From Cordilura impudica (lineage: Eukaryota > Arthropoda > Insecta > Diptera > Scathophagidae): a DNA stretch of 64,000 nt. The DNA lies in assembly GCA_963682025.1 (NCBI GenBank), contig OY821518.1:304643429-304707428 (forward strand), in the 5' to 3' direction. Shown here one piece after another: positions 1 through 10,442 of this stretch (positions are counted from its first letter, which is position 1; the number at the start of each line of letters is the position of its first letter). The notes beneath the pieces were generated by a model. That model saw only the letters and a program-made list of their open reading frames with translations. It did no database searches and had not been told where the DNA came from. The position numbers and the translations under genes are program-made.

Positions 1-246
1 CATATGAATTATATTAAATGTAAATATCGTACACGTAGGACTTAAAATCATCTTGACGACTGCTTATGTTTAGCTATTATTAATTACGAACTTAATGACT
101 CAAAAATGACTGATAACTATTTGTTTATTTAAGGTCTTTAGGTTTTGAAGAAGTAAAGTTTTCCAATAATTTTTTTTTTTTTAAATTTTGTTGTGAAATC
201 TCTCAAAAGTTGCGACAATTAGAAATAAAACAATAACTACATTTAA

Positions 247-1363
247 GTTGGTCTAGACCACTAATACGCTATACCATGCGTTTCGGGAGAGGGTTCAACT
301 TTACTGAGCCAATAACTGGACATAGAAAATAAACATAAACCAAATTTCAGTGCTATTATTATAAGAGACTAGGTCAAAAACTAGACCGATAATGACCATA
401 ATTAGTAAAGCCAATTAATTTTCTCAAAATCATTTATAAATTAGAAAAAACTAGTTTTAGTTTTTTGATAAATTTAAGTAAAGATCGGGAAGATCAGCCC
501 TCTGTAGGGACTATGACCAAAATTGGTCTTACTGGGTGTATAATTGCAGTACTAATTAGTGGGTATATGATCTGGATCTTACGATAATTTTAGTCAGTCT
601 CAACATTAGCGTGTCCCGAATTATTTTTTTTAAAGCTTAACCAGCCCCCCCCACCCAAATCATGGGGATTACGGGAAAAATTGCAAAAAAAAAAAATTTT
701 GAACAAAAAAACAGATGGCTACCGGATCCTAAATATTGCAATCGTAGTGCATTTTGAAAGAAAAAATATATATTTGATTTTCAAAAAATTAACATCAAAA
801 GTTACCCAATACAGAGTGCATTTCGGGAAAAATATTAATAAAATTTCCGTAAAGCAATTTTGGTGCAGCGTTGCATCTTAAAGATGGAAAGTGAGTAAAT
901 TTTACAAAAAAGTCCTTCTCGTTTCACTGTGCGCTGGACCAGAAAGGCTCTATCAAATTTTTTTTGTTATTTTTCCCGTAAAAGGCTCCTAAATCCCCAT
1001 CATTTGGGGGGCAAGCATTTTCAAATTTGAAAAAATTGAAATCGGGACGCGCTACTCAGCATGCATAATTTTGGGGTTAAAACATGAAATGCTTTCAACA
1101 GTGTTCATCGTATGGTAGATAAAAGTTTATAATATATGCATCGACATACATTCATATATCCGACCTGTAGTTTCATTGCAAGGTTTACATAGACAGACAG
1201 ACAGATAGACAGACAGACGGACAGATAGACAGACAGAAGGACCGACGGACGGATGAACTGACATCGCTAAATCGACTCAGAAAGTGGGACTAGTTCAAAT
1301 TTTTTTCGGTAGTTATAAACATAAGCACAACCTCATTATACCCTGACCACATAGTGCTATACT
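247..1363 (+). repeat. Diverged copy of repeat family R1
   Basis: The left end carries GGTCTAGACC and CTATACCATGCG, the right end CATTATACCCTGACCACATAGTG, as in the younger copies at 19-20 kb. A GACA/GACG microsatellite lies near the right end (about 1189-1252), followed by the family-typical ATCGCTAAATCGACTCAGAA. At about 1.1 kb it is longer than the usual 740-820 bp; the region around 600-1050 has no counterpart in other copies and may be an insertion. No coding potential. Confidence 0.75.
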
Positions 1364-1594
1364 CGTAGTGTAAAATCATCGGTAGCTTTTTGAATAAATT
1401 GTTGGTATTTTCTTATTTTATTTTGTTTACATGGCCGAAAATTCCAAAATTAATTAACGAATTATCATTTCTTGACAAAATATATCTATTGAAATTTAGC
1501 ATAGACTTAAAAATTATACAATTATAAAATTTATGCTTTACAAAATTATAAAATTTATACTTTTTAAAGTTATAAATATTACAATATTACGTAT

Positions 1595-2010
1595 TTCAAA
1601 TTTTAAAGCATTCTGACAATAATTGTGGGGCGGGCGAATAACTACTCGAAAAAGATTGACCAGTTTCCATACAAATGTATGAAAACATTGACTAATAGAA
1701 GTTTGACATCATTTAAAAAAAAATTTCAAAAATTCGTGGTTAAATTTAATACAATTCTCCTAAAATATTGAAGCACTCAGAACAGAGGAGTGGCGTGGGC
1801 GAACTAACACTCGAAATAGAGCAGTAATAAAAAAATTTTTTTTTTAAATAAATAAAAATAAAAACAATTTTTTTTATATTTTTTTCAACAACTGTTTTCA
1901 TAGATGACTCATTTGAAATTTTAAGCCATTCCGACCAAAATTGTGCTGTTGCCTAACTACCACTCGAAAAAGATCAGCCAGTTTCCATACTAATATATCA
2001 AAAAATGAAG
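1595..2010. repeat. Degenerate tandem repeat, about 158-bp period, three units
   Basis: Three diverged units start near 1595, 1757 and 1911. Each has an ATTTT-AAGC-ATTC stretch, then a G-rich core with GGGCGAA (units one and two), CTCGAAAAAGAT and CAGTTTCCATAC. The middle unit is the most decayed. No gene is associated. Confidence 0.55.
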
Positions 2011-2019
2011 GCCATGTAT

Positions 2020-3978
2020 TTTTTTTTTTAATTTAGGTTAAACAACTTTCATTTGCATTTTAGGATATACGCAATAAAATCGTTGTCATTATTTATTCAT
2101 TAAATATTTATCTCTTATCTACCTCATACTCAACCATCTTCGCAATCAGACTTTCCACAAAGTTGTAATCCTATTGCAATTATAAAAGCAAGCGAATGTT
2201 TACAACAATTGCTTCTCTTTCTGGAGCAATAGATAACAGATACAAATTTTGATTAAGAAGTAGGAAAAATAACTTTTAGTTTCATTCAAACTTTTAGCGT
2301 ATATTGATTTTGATATTTCGATATTCTTTTTTTCATTTAATATTTTACCTAGTTTGTGTCTTTGTTTTACTTGCTAAAAGAGTGAAATTACAAAAATTGC
2401 CTTAAAGGTTGAAATTTCAAAAGAAAAATAATTTTTATTGTCAATATTAAGTACTCGGTGTCGGTATGTGTACAAGTGAAAAGTTTTCATTATCCTTGTG
2501 GTTAAAAAGAATAAAGAAAATTATTGGATTTTCTGCCAAGCAACGAAAATATTTCTGAACAAATGAAATTGCATTGCATAATGGAAATTGACAGTTATTT
2601 GACATAAGAACGTTAACGAGTACTGGTTTGAAATGGAATAAACGAAGAGGTTTAGATAATAGGATTGACAATTTAAAATGGAACAAGAAAAAATTCAGAT
2701 ATTTATACGAAGTATAAGACTGCTGTTGTGGAATTATTTTTTCCTTAAATAAATCTCCTCGTAATTTCGTCACGTTGAAAAATTCTTGTTAAGTAAAAGT
2801 AGTTTGAATTCTGCGTATACTTGTATATAAATAAAGGCAAAACCTTGAGAAGAAATAATATTTAAAATTAACATAACAAAGACTTCCTTTGTCTTACTGA
2901 TTCTGGTAAAAATAAAAAAAAAATTATAAATCCCAAAACACTAAAATAATTATCAATTCATTGCGCTTCACACTTAATTTTATTCTATATATTTACTTAA
3001 ACATTATGATTCCTTAATTGTTTCAATGCGTATTTTTAAATCTCCTTACAAATATACAGCCTTGGAAGAGGCAAATGGATGGAAGGACAGACATATTATA
3101 CGTTTGTTTGTCAAGATGATGGCTAAGAGGGCGTTTGCAAACCATCTTAATTATGGTTTTGTTTAGCTCCATACAGACATACAATGGTTTATTGGTAGTT
3201 AAGTCTCTACTTACTCAAATGTGATAGCCGAAGGAAGGGCCTCACATTTTTTTTATGTTGTTTTTAGTTTGCTGAATAACGCTATAATTATGCTGGAATG
3301 GTAAATTGATATTGACTGCCCTGAACGAGTATAAATTAAATTATGTATGTGAAATTACATATGTAGGTTTTTGGTAATTTACATATTTAATGAAGTTTTT
3401 TTTTTTTTGCAAATTGAAAACCAATTATTTATTTATTATTATTTTATTATTTATTATTTATTATTTATTATTTATTTACTTATTAAAAATTTCACATATA
3501 CTATAATTAAATAAATGTTTCTAAGTACTACCAAGTTTAAATAAAAATATTTAAAAAGTCGGGCTTTAGACGTAAGGAAAAGACGAATATGAAAATCAAG
3601 TGCAATTTTAATTATAAAAACTTAACTAATAATAATTAAATATAATTGCATTAAATGTCTTAGTTTTTAGAATGCTCCTGAAGCATTTTTAAGCCATTGG
3701 ATGTGTAATATAGATAAAATTATGTAATAAATATAATGACTTGTAGATAATAAAATAACGCTTTCCTTTGAAATTGGATAAATTATGTACGAAACCGAAG
3801 ACAAATTCCTTGAATTATTCTGCAAATATATATTATTCACATTTCTGGGACAAACAGATGCATACCATGTCCTACATGAAAGATATTTGTGTGCAGTTCT
3901 TTCGGGCTTGAGATAGCGTTTTTTAAGAGAAAGCTTTTTTATTACGTTATGCGACGAAATTAAATATTAACCATTCGA
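2020..3978. other. AT-rich stretch without recognised gene
   Basis: Nothing coding is convincing here. The only structure I see is a short TTAT-type simple repeat at about 3425-3485. The longest open frame (108 codons on the minus strand, 2447-2773) has no recognisable motif. Confidence 0.5.
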
Positions 3979-3979
3979 C

Positions 3980-4443
3980 GTTAATAATACGTAAGGGGAT
4001 TTCTTGTGACCGATAATTTGTTCCACAGTTTTCTCCAGATTTTGACCAAACATATATTATTTGAAAGGTATTTCTCTTTATTTGTCCATCAGATTTAGAG
4101 ATTTTTATATTTTTACATTATTTTTTAAAGCAAATGCATTTAAAGTTGCTACTAACACATACGTAAAATTATACATGCAATGCTATATGTGTGTTAATAA
4201 ATTTGTTTTTATGACTTTTGCGTTTTCGATTGTTTATGACTTTTTGTTTTTTATTCACAATAATATTTTTGTTAAATTGAAAAATTATTTTGGACATAAA
4301 CCATTAACGATAATAACTGTGTGGAATTGCGAATTGGCTAAAATGTGGAAGGAAGCTTACATTTAGGGTCATATAAAATAATTTATTAAATGAAAAAATT
4401 TCCTAGAATTTGCACTCGAATTTCGAGGGCTGGGTTCTGCTAG
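3980..4443 (-). repeat. Copy of repeat family R2 (minus orientation)
   Basis: Read on the minus strand it begins CTAGCAGAACCCAGCCCTCG, has the palindrome CTCGAAATTCGAG, then GTGCAAATTCTAGGAAA. It runs through TAGTAGCAACTTTAAATGC and CTTTCAAATAATATATG to the terminal AAGAAATCCCCTTACG. The same order is found at 15.5, 23.1, 28.4 and 29.0 kb. A 101-codon frame inside it is accidental. Confidence 0.75.
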
Positions 4444-4654
4444 AATATATTAATTTCAGATGAAGATTCAATAACAAAATCGAGTTTGAGTAAAATATTT
4501 ACAGAGTAAGGAGTGAGATCGAAAAAAATCTAACACACGTTCTTCCTCTTAACTTTTTTTGCAAGCATTATTTAGTTTTCTTTTTGGATCAGGTTATTTT
4601 TGAAAAATATTTGATTTATTATGTTTAGTGACATCGTTGTTCATTTATTGTTAG

Positions 4655-5075
4655 TTTTATTAAAATGAGTGATGAACGATATAAAATATTTTCAAAAAAA
4701 TCCAATTTGGTCCTACAAAAAGTTGGCCAAAGATTCAGAGGACTGCCGTCAAACTGTATACAATGTTATTAGAAAGTATCAGCAAAAATCTAACCATTGA
4801 TAAGAAACCGGGCTCAGGATAAAAGAAGGGTCCACATGATGTTTTTAAGGCCAAGAAAATTTAAAGAATATAGTGAAAAGGGCTCCAGCACAATGTGTCC
4901 ACATATTTTTCGCTCGATTTGCCATCCTGTCACTGCCTGTTCTGGTAAAAGAAAAATAACTTGGTTTTTGTATCAAGGCGGGCAAATTCTCCAAACTGTC
5001 CGAAGCTTAGGCCAATGGAGGGATATTGTGGTATTGCGAAAAGGCTGCTAAAGATCGCAAAAAAATTACAGAAAC
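4655..5075 (+). pseudogene. Tc1/mariner-type transposase, N-terminal fragment
   Basis: Translation in more than one frame gives an N-terminal DNA-binding region: a DCRQTVYNVIRKYQ-like helix-turn-helix segment, then LTIDKKPGSG and KKGPHDVFKAKKI, a basic linker like that between the two helix-turn-helix units of Tc1/mariner transposases, and finally YCEKAAKDRKKITET. Stops and frameshifts break it at least three times, and no catalytic domain follows. Family assignment rests on remembered motif patterns. Confidence 0.5.
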
Positions 5076-5109
5076 CAAGTAGTGATTAGAACAAGGGTAC
5101 CCACAACGT

Positions 5110-5897
5110 TCTTACGAAAATGCAAACACTAATACTCATAAAAAACAAATTTTTTTTCATATTTTTATTCCCTATATGTACACTGAAAAAAGAAGAAAAA
5201 AATTTATCTGAAATGATATGTCTTTAAATGCTTTTCAATATGATATTTTTTATTAATTTGAAAGCATATCAAACAGATTGCTTCAGCCGTAAAGTAATAA
5301 GTGAAAAAAACTCTTTCCCACTTCACGTCTGAATACAAGTATCTCATTTTGTAAAGTAATAATTTGAATTTTAAGCTTAAGGCTTGCACTGATTTTTCCA
5401 AGTGCTTTTTAATTCACAGCTGCAAACTATTTTTAAACGGAATCATACGTTAGACAACAACAAAACCTACATTGAATATCGCGGTCGCTAATGTGTACCA
5501 ACAAAGCATACGAAAGTGTTCTTGCTTTGCTCTTGCGTATAAACAAGAAAAAACAGCAAAAAATTAAAAAGACAAAATTGTTCGTGTATTTGTATTACTT
5601 GGTGCCGAGTGTGTGTGTGTGTGTATTAATATACACTGCCTATGCCTAAGTGCTTTCACAAAAACAAATGCGCATCGATTGCACAGGCCTTGGTAATATA
5701 TGGATAAGAATAGAATTGCAACTAAATAAAAGAAATCAAATCATTTTATGTCTAGATTTTTTTATCTCACTCCACACAAAATTAAAAATTTCGAAAATTT
5801 AATTACATAAATTCTTTTCCAAAATTTTTTTCATATCAAATACTTTTTTTTGTGTGTCTTAAAAAAAGAGTTCACCAAAAATTTTTTCCTCCATTTT
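5110..5897. other. AT-rich stretch without recognised gene
   Basis: It contains a short GT run near 5611-5626 and otherwise unremarkable AT-rich sequence. Confidence 0.5.
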
Positions 5898-6677
5898 TAT
5901 ACCCTATACCACTATGTGGTTTGGGTATAATGACTTTGTGCTGCTGTTTGTAACAACCAAAAATATTTGACCTAGACCCATCTTTAATTATACCGATCGA
6001 ATCAGAATCACTTTCTGAGTTGCTTTAACAATGTCCGTCCGTCCGTCCGTCCGTCTGTGTGTCCATGTAAAGCTTGTAATCAAACTGCAGGTCGCAAATA
6101 TGAATATATTTTGATGAAATTTGGTATGTAAGCTTTCATCGGCCATGGGATGAACGCTATTGAAATTGGTGAGAATCGGTCCATGTTCAGACCTAGCCCC
6201 CATACAAATTACCCATATGAAATCGACATAAATTGCCTTAAGATCTAAATTGTCATATAGATCTTACTCAAATTGGGTTTGTATGCGTTCATTACATCCA
6301 CTAATGAGTAGTCCAAAAATGATCCCTTTGACCCCATATAGAGCTGCTTCCCGATCTTCACTTAAATCTATTAAAAAACAAAAATATTGCACTGATTCTT
6401 CTCAAATTTTGTTTGTACATATTTTTGCAAAATACAAGAGAATTTACCAAACATGATCAGGATCGGTCCATTTTTGGACCTAGTCCCTTTATAGATATAG
6501 CATCCGATATGAACTTTTTCATATCTGCAGCCAAAAAAATTAATAAAAATCCCACTCAAATTTGGTTTATGCTTATTTTCTATATCGAAGTAGTTGGACC
6601 GAAAGATAGGGTCTCTAAACCACGGTATAGGGTATCATATAGTCGGTCTAGACCGACTATAATTTTCTTACTTGTTT
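5898..6677 (-). repeat. Near-complete copy of repeat family R1 (minus orientation)
   Basis: The 3' end of the family (TATACCCTATACCACTATGT on the plus strand) is at the left and the 5' palindrome (TATAGTCGGTCT and its complement) is at the right, followed by TTTTCTTACTTGTTTT, the complement of the family's start. The (GTCC)n tract is at about 6032-6055. Frames of 60-120 codons occur on both strands but are shared only because the copies are related. Confidence 0.9.
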
Positions 6678-6689
6678 TTTTTCGTATAT

Positions 6690-8760
6690 GTATATTTTTT
6701 CCTAATTCTTCATCTGAAATATGTTTTCTCTTCAAAAAATTATTTTGTTTACAAAAACTTTCTATCAAAATTTGATTCTTTTTTTTTATAAAAAAAAAAA
6801 TACAAAATTGTATTTTTTTAATAACATCTAATATTTTTATCTATTTTTTTCTTCTTTTTCATACACATAAATTCTTATTGTTCCTTTAAATGTGTGGTAA
6901 AGAATAAAATTATATTTTATGTTTAATTACGCAAAGTAAATGTATACAAAAATTTATGAAATTAAATTTCACATGTACACACCTTTTCTCGTAACACATA
7001 AATTTGCAATAAATATTAACAAAAAAAAATGGCACTTCACTTCAATAGAAAAAAAAATGGAAAATTGTGTAATTAACGTTCTAAAAGGTAAATACCTTAA
7101 TTCATTTAAGGCAACCAACGCATACATACGTAACACATACTTCAAGCGTAAGAAGAGCGTCAACAGATTTTATGCCAACAGAATTAAGTTGTATGTATAA
7201 ATATGTACACTAGGAATGTAACTTATATTATTTGTTGTAAAAATTGAATCAATCTAGACAAAGTAGCGTGATGTAAATTGGACTAATGAATTCAATATTT
7301 AAATGTTTGTAATTTTCAAGTAAGCTGCAGTTTGACTCCAGTATGACCGATAATGTGATGCATCATATATTCAATAATTTTTCTATAGACTCTCATGTTA
7401 AAAGTTCTACCCCTAATGTTTATGGTAATGTTAATAAGTAAGCATATGAATATGTGTTAATTAATTCATATGAACATTTACAAGCAGCAGTAATGTGTTA
7501 CAAAATACAAAAGAATATTTTTGGTAAGTAAAATATTAGCACCGCGTCCTGGATATATGATGTGTCTAAAGAATCGTAGTTAGTAATTCAGGTGAGTAAA
7601 CTTCTGATGAAATGAATGAAATAATGGAGCATGTTATACCGCTTCAATAACACTAGGCCGCAATCTAATTTGCACAATTTCGCACTTTACTTCTAATTAA
7701 GAGATTCCCTGTTCAACGTTACATTCAAGAAGAGACTTTAAAAATATTAACAAAATACTCGTACAACAACAATAGGGGACCTCATAAAAAATAACACATG
7801 TTTCTAGTACCTCGTAAGTTAACGAACTTTATGTCACACTTTATACATTTAACATTTTATGAGCACTGAATGAGAATCCTTAATTATATTCAACGAATTA
7901 TTAACCTTTCACTGAATGAAATGCTTGGCTTAACTACAAATTGAAATAGTAGAAATATAATAATATACGAGCAATTACTCGCCAATGATTTTAATAAAAG
8001 CCTCAAGGAAGAAACTTATGTTTAAACATTTTTGAAGTTTTTCAGTTTTTATAGTTTGTGAATTCTTTGCACATTTATGGGTTAAACGTTTGTGTATTGC
8101 CTTTTCAAGAAATATTAACTTCGTTTCAAGTGTTTATTAAATATGTCAGAAATAAAACCGCTAATGTTATTAAAAATCTCACTCTTGTGGTGTTCAGTGG
8201 GAACATATGCTGTTTTTGGGAAAACGTATGGGCTGCTATGAATTTTCCACTCCTATAGTTGTTCTTTAACACATACTCAAACACTGGTTGTAACGATTTA
8301 ATATCTATTTTAGTATTCAACAAAAAACATTGCATATTTTAACGGTAATTAACTTTTTATTCTTAACAAACAAAAAAGTGAATGATTAACGAGTTTATTA
8401 AAAAGCGTGATGAAAAATTAATTAGATTAGAAACATTTCAGCGGAAACTGAAAAATAATATTATTTCAGTGAATAACTTTGCTTTTATATATACGAGTAA
8501 CTCTAAAGTGTTTCTGATGTCTGCAGTTTGCATATTTGATGTCTAATGCATTTAGTTTAGGAATTTGCTTCAATTTAAAATGAGCGATTTCTTATTAAAC
8601 TTAACAGGGGAATATATTGGTGACCGTTTGAGCAGGCATCAAACAATTTTGTACCAAAAAAAAAAGGTTCAACCCAGCCGCTTTGATAGAATCGCAGAAG
8701 TATCGATGAATACACTATACAATACACTCATTATCACGAGTGACTTTCGTATAAGTGGGA
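6690..8760. other. AT-rich stretch without recognised gene
   Basis: Homopolymer-rich DNA. Open frames up to about 86 codons show no conserved motif, signal peptide or family feature. Confidence 0.5.
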
Positions 8761-8784
8761 TGTTTCTAAGAAACAGAATCACTT

Positions 8785-9065
8785 TTATATAAAGATGGAT
8801 CAAGTACAGATATAACAATTAGTACAGATTTTGCGATATTGATCGCTCAATAAGGAAAGATGTTCGTGTTGCGCACCATAATTCTGTCTTTTAAGCTGAG
8901 ACAACCGCTATCATGAAATGATTATTGATGGCACCTGATCATCCTGGGATCAAGCAGTATCAAATGTAAGAAGGAATTAACATTTTCTCCAGATAGAGTA
9001 CTTTCAAATTATTTGGGCCCTAGGACATCCAGGTATATAGGGAAATTAAATAGATGAAACACCAA
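8785..9065 (+). pseudogene. Possible RNase H domain relic of a non-LTR retrotransposon
   Basis: Frame-switching translation gives a KDGSSTD segment like the first catalytic motif (YTDGS) of RNase H near 8795. About 200 bases on comes IWALGHPGI-GN-IDET near 9020-9060, like the C-terminal W-PGH-GI-GNE-AD motif of retrotransposon RNase H. The spacing is roughly right for a shortened domain. Several stops interrupt it. The LINE directly downstream has no RNase H, so this would be a different element. Weak but specific similarity. Confidence 0.35.
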
Positions 9066-9525
9066 CCAGAGTATGAACATCACATGAAGAAGTAAATACG
9101 AAGATATTCATTCCGTTTCAAGTCACCAACTAAAATGCAAACAAACCGTCAAGCGGTGCGGACGTGAAAAATTGAAAAGCGGAATGTACAATAAAAATTT
9201 TTATTTATAAAAACTATATTAAAAAAAATAAAAAATTAAAGTTTTAATACGCAAAGAAAAAAAAAACGAAAAAATATATCCAATAAGTGTTGTTCTTTTA
9301 CACATAATTTTAAAACAATTTTAAACAAATTTTAAAAACAATTTTATTAAAAATGAAAATTCAAGTAAAAGCGAAAACAATTCAAACACAACACAATCTA
9401 AAATTTCTACTAACAACAAACGTAAGAACACTCTTTTCTTATTTTACATCAAGAGCTAAAACCAAAAAACATAACAAAACTTAACAAAACAAACACGGTG
9501 TCCAAAGTCCAATGCCTTTTTTAAT

Positions 9526-10254
9526 ATGAAAAAATCATCAGTGAGAAGAAGCAAACGTAATAAATCAATGTTTGATAAGAGTTTTAACATCATTAAAACT
9601 GAACTAAAAAATGTTACTGAAAGAGTGCAGCAATTAGAAATAGTCGCGGATAACATAAAAAGTATGCAAACTGAAATAAATAGCTTAAAAACAAAATTAA
9701 AGCTGCAAGAATATAAAAACGTTGCCTGCGAATTACGTTTAAATGAAATTCCTTATAAAGAAAATGAAAATCTCTTTTTAATATTTGAAAAAATTTGCAA
9801 TACAATAAATATAACTGTCCCTGCTGTCAAAACTATTTATCGGTTACAAAACGCAAATAACAAAAATAAAAACAACTGTAAAGATGCGGTTATAATTGTT
9901 AAGATGTGGTCTCCATATGACAAAAACTACTTTTTAAAATCATTTGCTAATTACCGTAAAATTAATAAAGGCTTTAATTTCTGTTTAAAACACCTTGGAG
10001 AATCTTCAAACAATAAATTTTTTGTCAATGAAAATCTTACTCAGTATAATTTTACCATTCTACGTGCGGCAACAAAACTAAAAAAGGAAAATCGTCTTCA
10101 CAGTGCCTTTAGTATGCGTAGTCTAGTATATATTAAAAAGACTGCGGAAAGCAACATAATAAGAATTGATGATATAGAATATCTGGATGATTTATTTCGA
10201 AAACCAGAACCCGCACCTAATGCTAATGAACGTTTTCATACAACTTCTTATTAA
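9526..10254 (+). CDS. LINE ORF1 protein (nucleic-acid-binding, coiled coil)
   Basis: A 242-codon uninterrupted frame. Residues about 1-15 are basic (MKKSSVRRSKRNKS). About 18-65 is predicted to be a coiled coil with heptad-like spacing (VTERVQQLEIVADNIKSMQ). About 70-170 resembles the RRM-like middle domain of LINE ORF1 proteins (RLNEIPYKENEN, then IIVKMWSPYDKNYFLKSF). The C-terminal part contains the NENLTQYN-ILRAATKLKKE stretch typical of insect CR1-group ORF1 proteins. No CCHC zinc knuckle is visible. In the life cycle such proteins coat the LINE RNA. It is the only long intact coding frame in the window and lies 189 bases before ORF2. Confidence 0.8.
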   Translation: MKKSSVRRSKRNKSMFDKSFNIIKTELKNVTERVQQLEIVADNIKSMQTEINSLKTKLKLQEYKNVACELRLNEIPYKENENLFLIFEKICNTINITVPAVKTIYRLQNANNKNKNNCKDAVIIVKMWSPYDKNYFLKSFANYRKINKGFNFCLKHLGESSNNKFFVNENLTQYNFTILRAATKLKKENRLHSAFSMRSLVYIKKTAESNIIRIDDIEYLDDLFRKPEPAPNANERFHTTSY

Positions 10255-10442
10255 AATCTTATTTTCTAACTATTTTGTTTTATTTTTAACACTTTATACC
10301 ATTTTAAATACATTAATATATACGTTTATACAAATTTTAAATTTTTTTCAAATCAATATTTCAACAAACAATGTTATCTATAACTTTTTTATCAAACTTA
10401 TTACTTCGTGCGTTACTCGATCATTATTTTTAAAACTTAAAG

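Noticed and set aside
1189..1252. Regular short repeats of GACA/GACG, considered as a possible CRISPR-like or protein-coding repeat
   Set aside because: Four-base units without spacers, always at the same place within R1 copies: a microsatellite.
4061..4366. 101-codon plus-strand frame with hydrophobic segments
   Set aside because: It is inside an R2 repeat copy and the frame is not kept in the other R2 copies.
5988..6203. A recurring peptide frame (GPILTNFNSVHPMADKSLYT type) in many R1 copies, as if a conserved small protein
   Set aside because: The frame is present only where the copies are young; frames on both strands are equally kept, it is broken in older copies and ends in the GGAC microsatellite. 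It reflects shared repeat ancestry, not coding.
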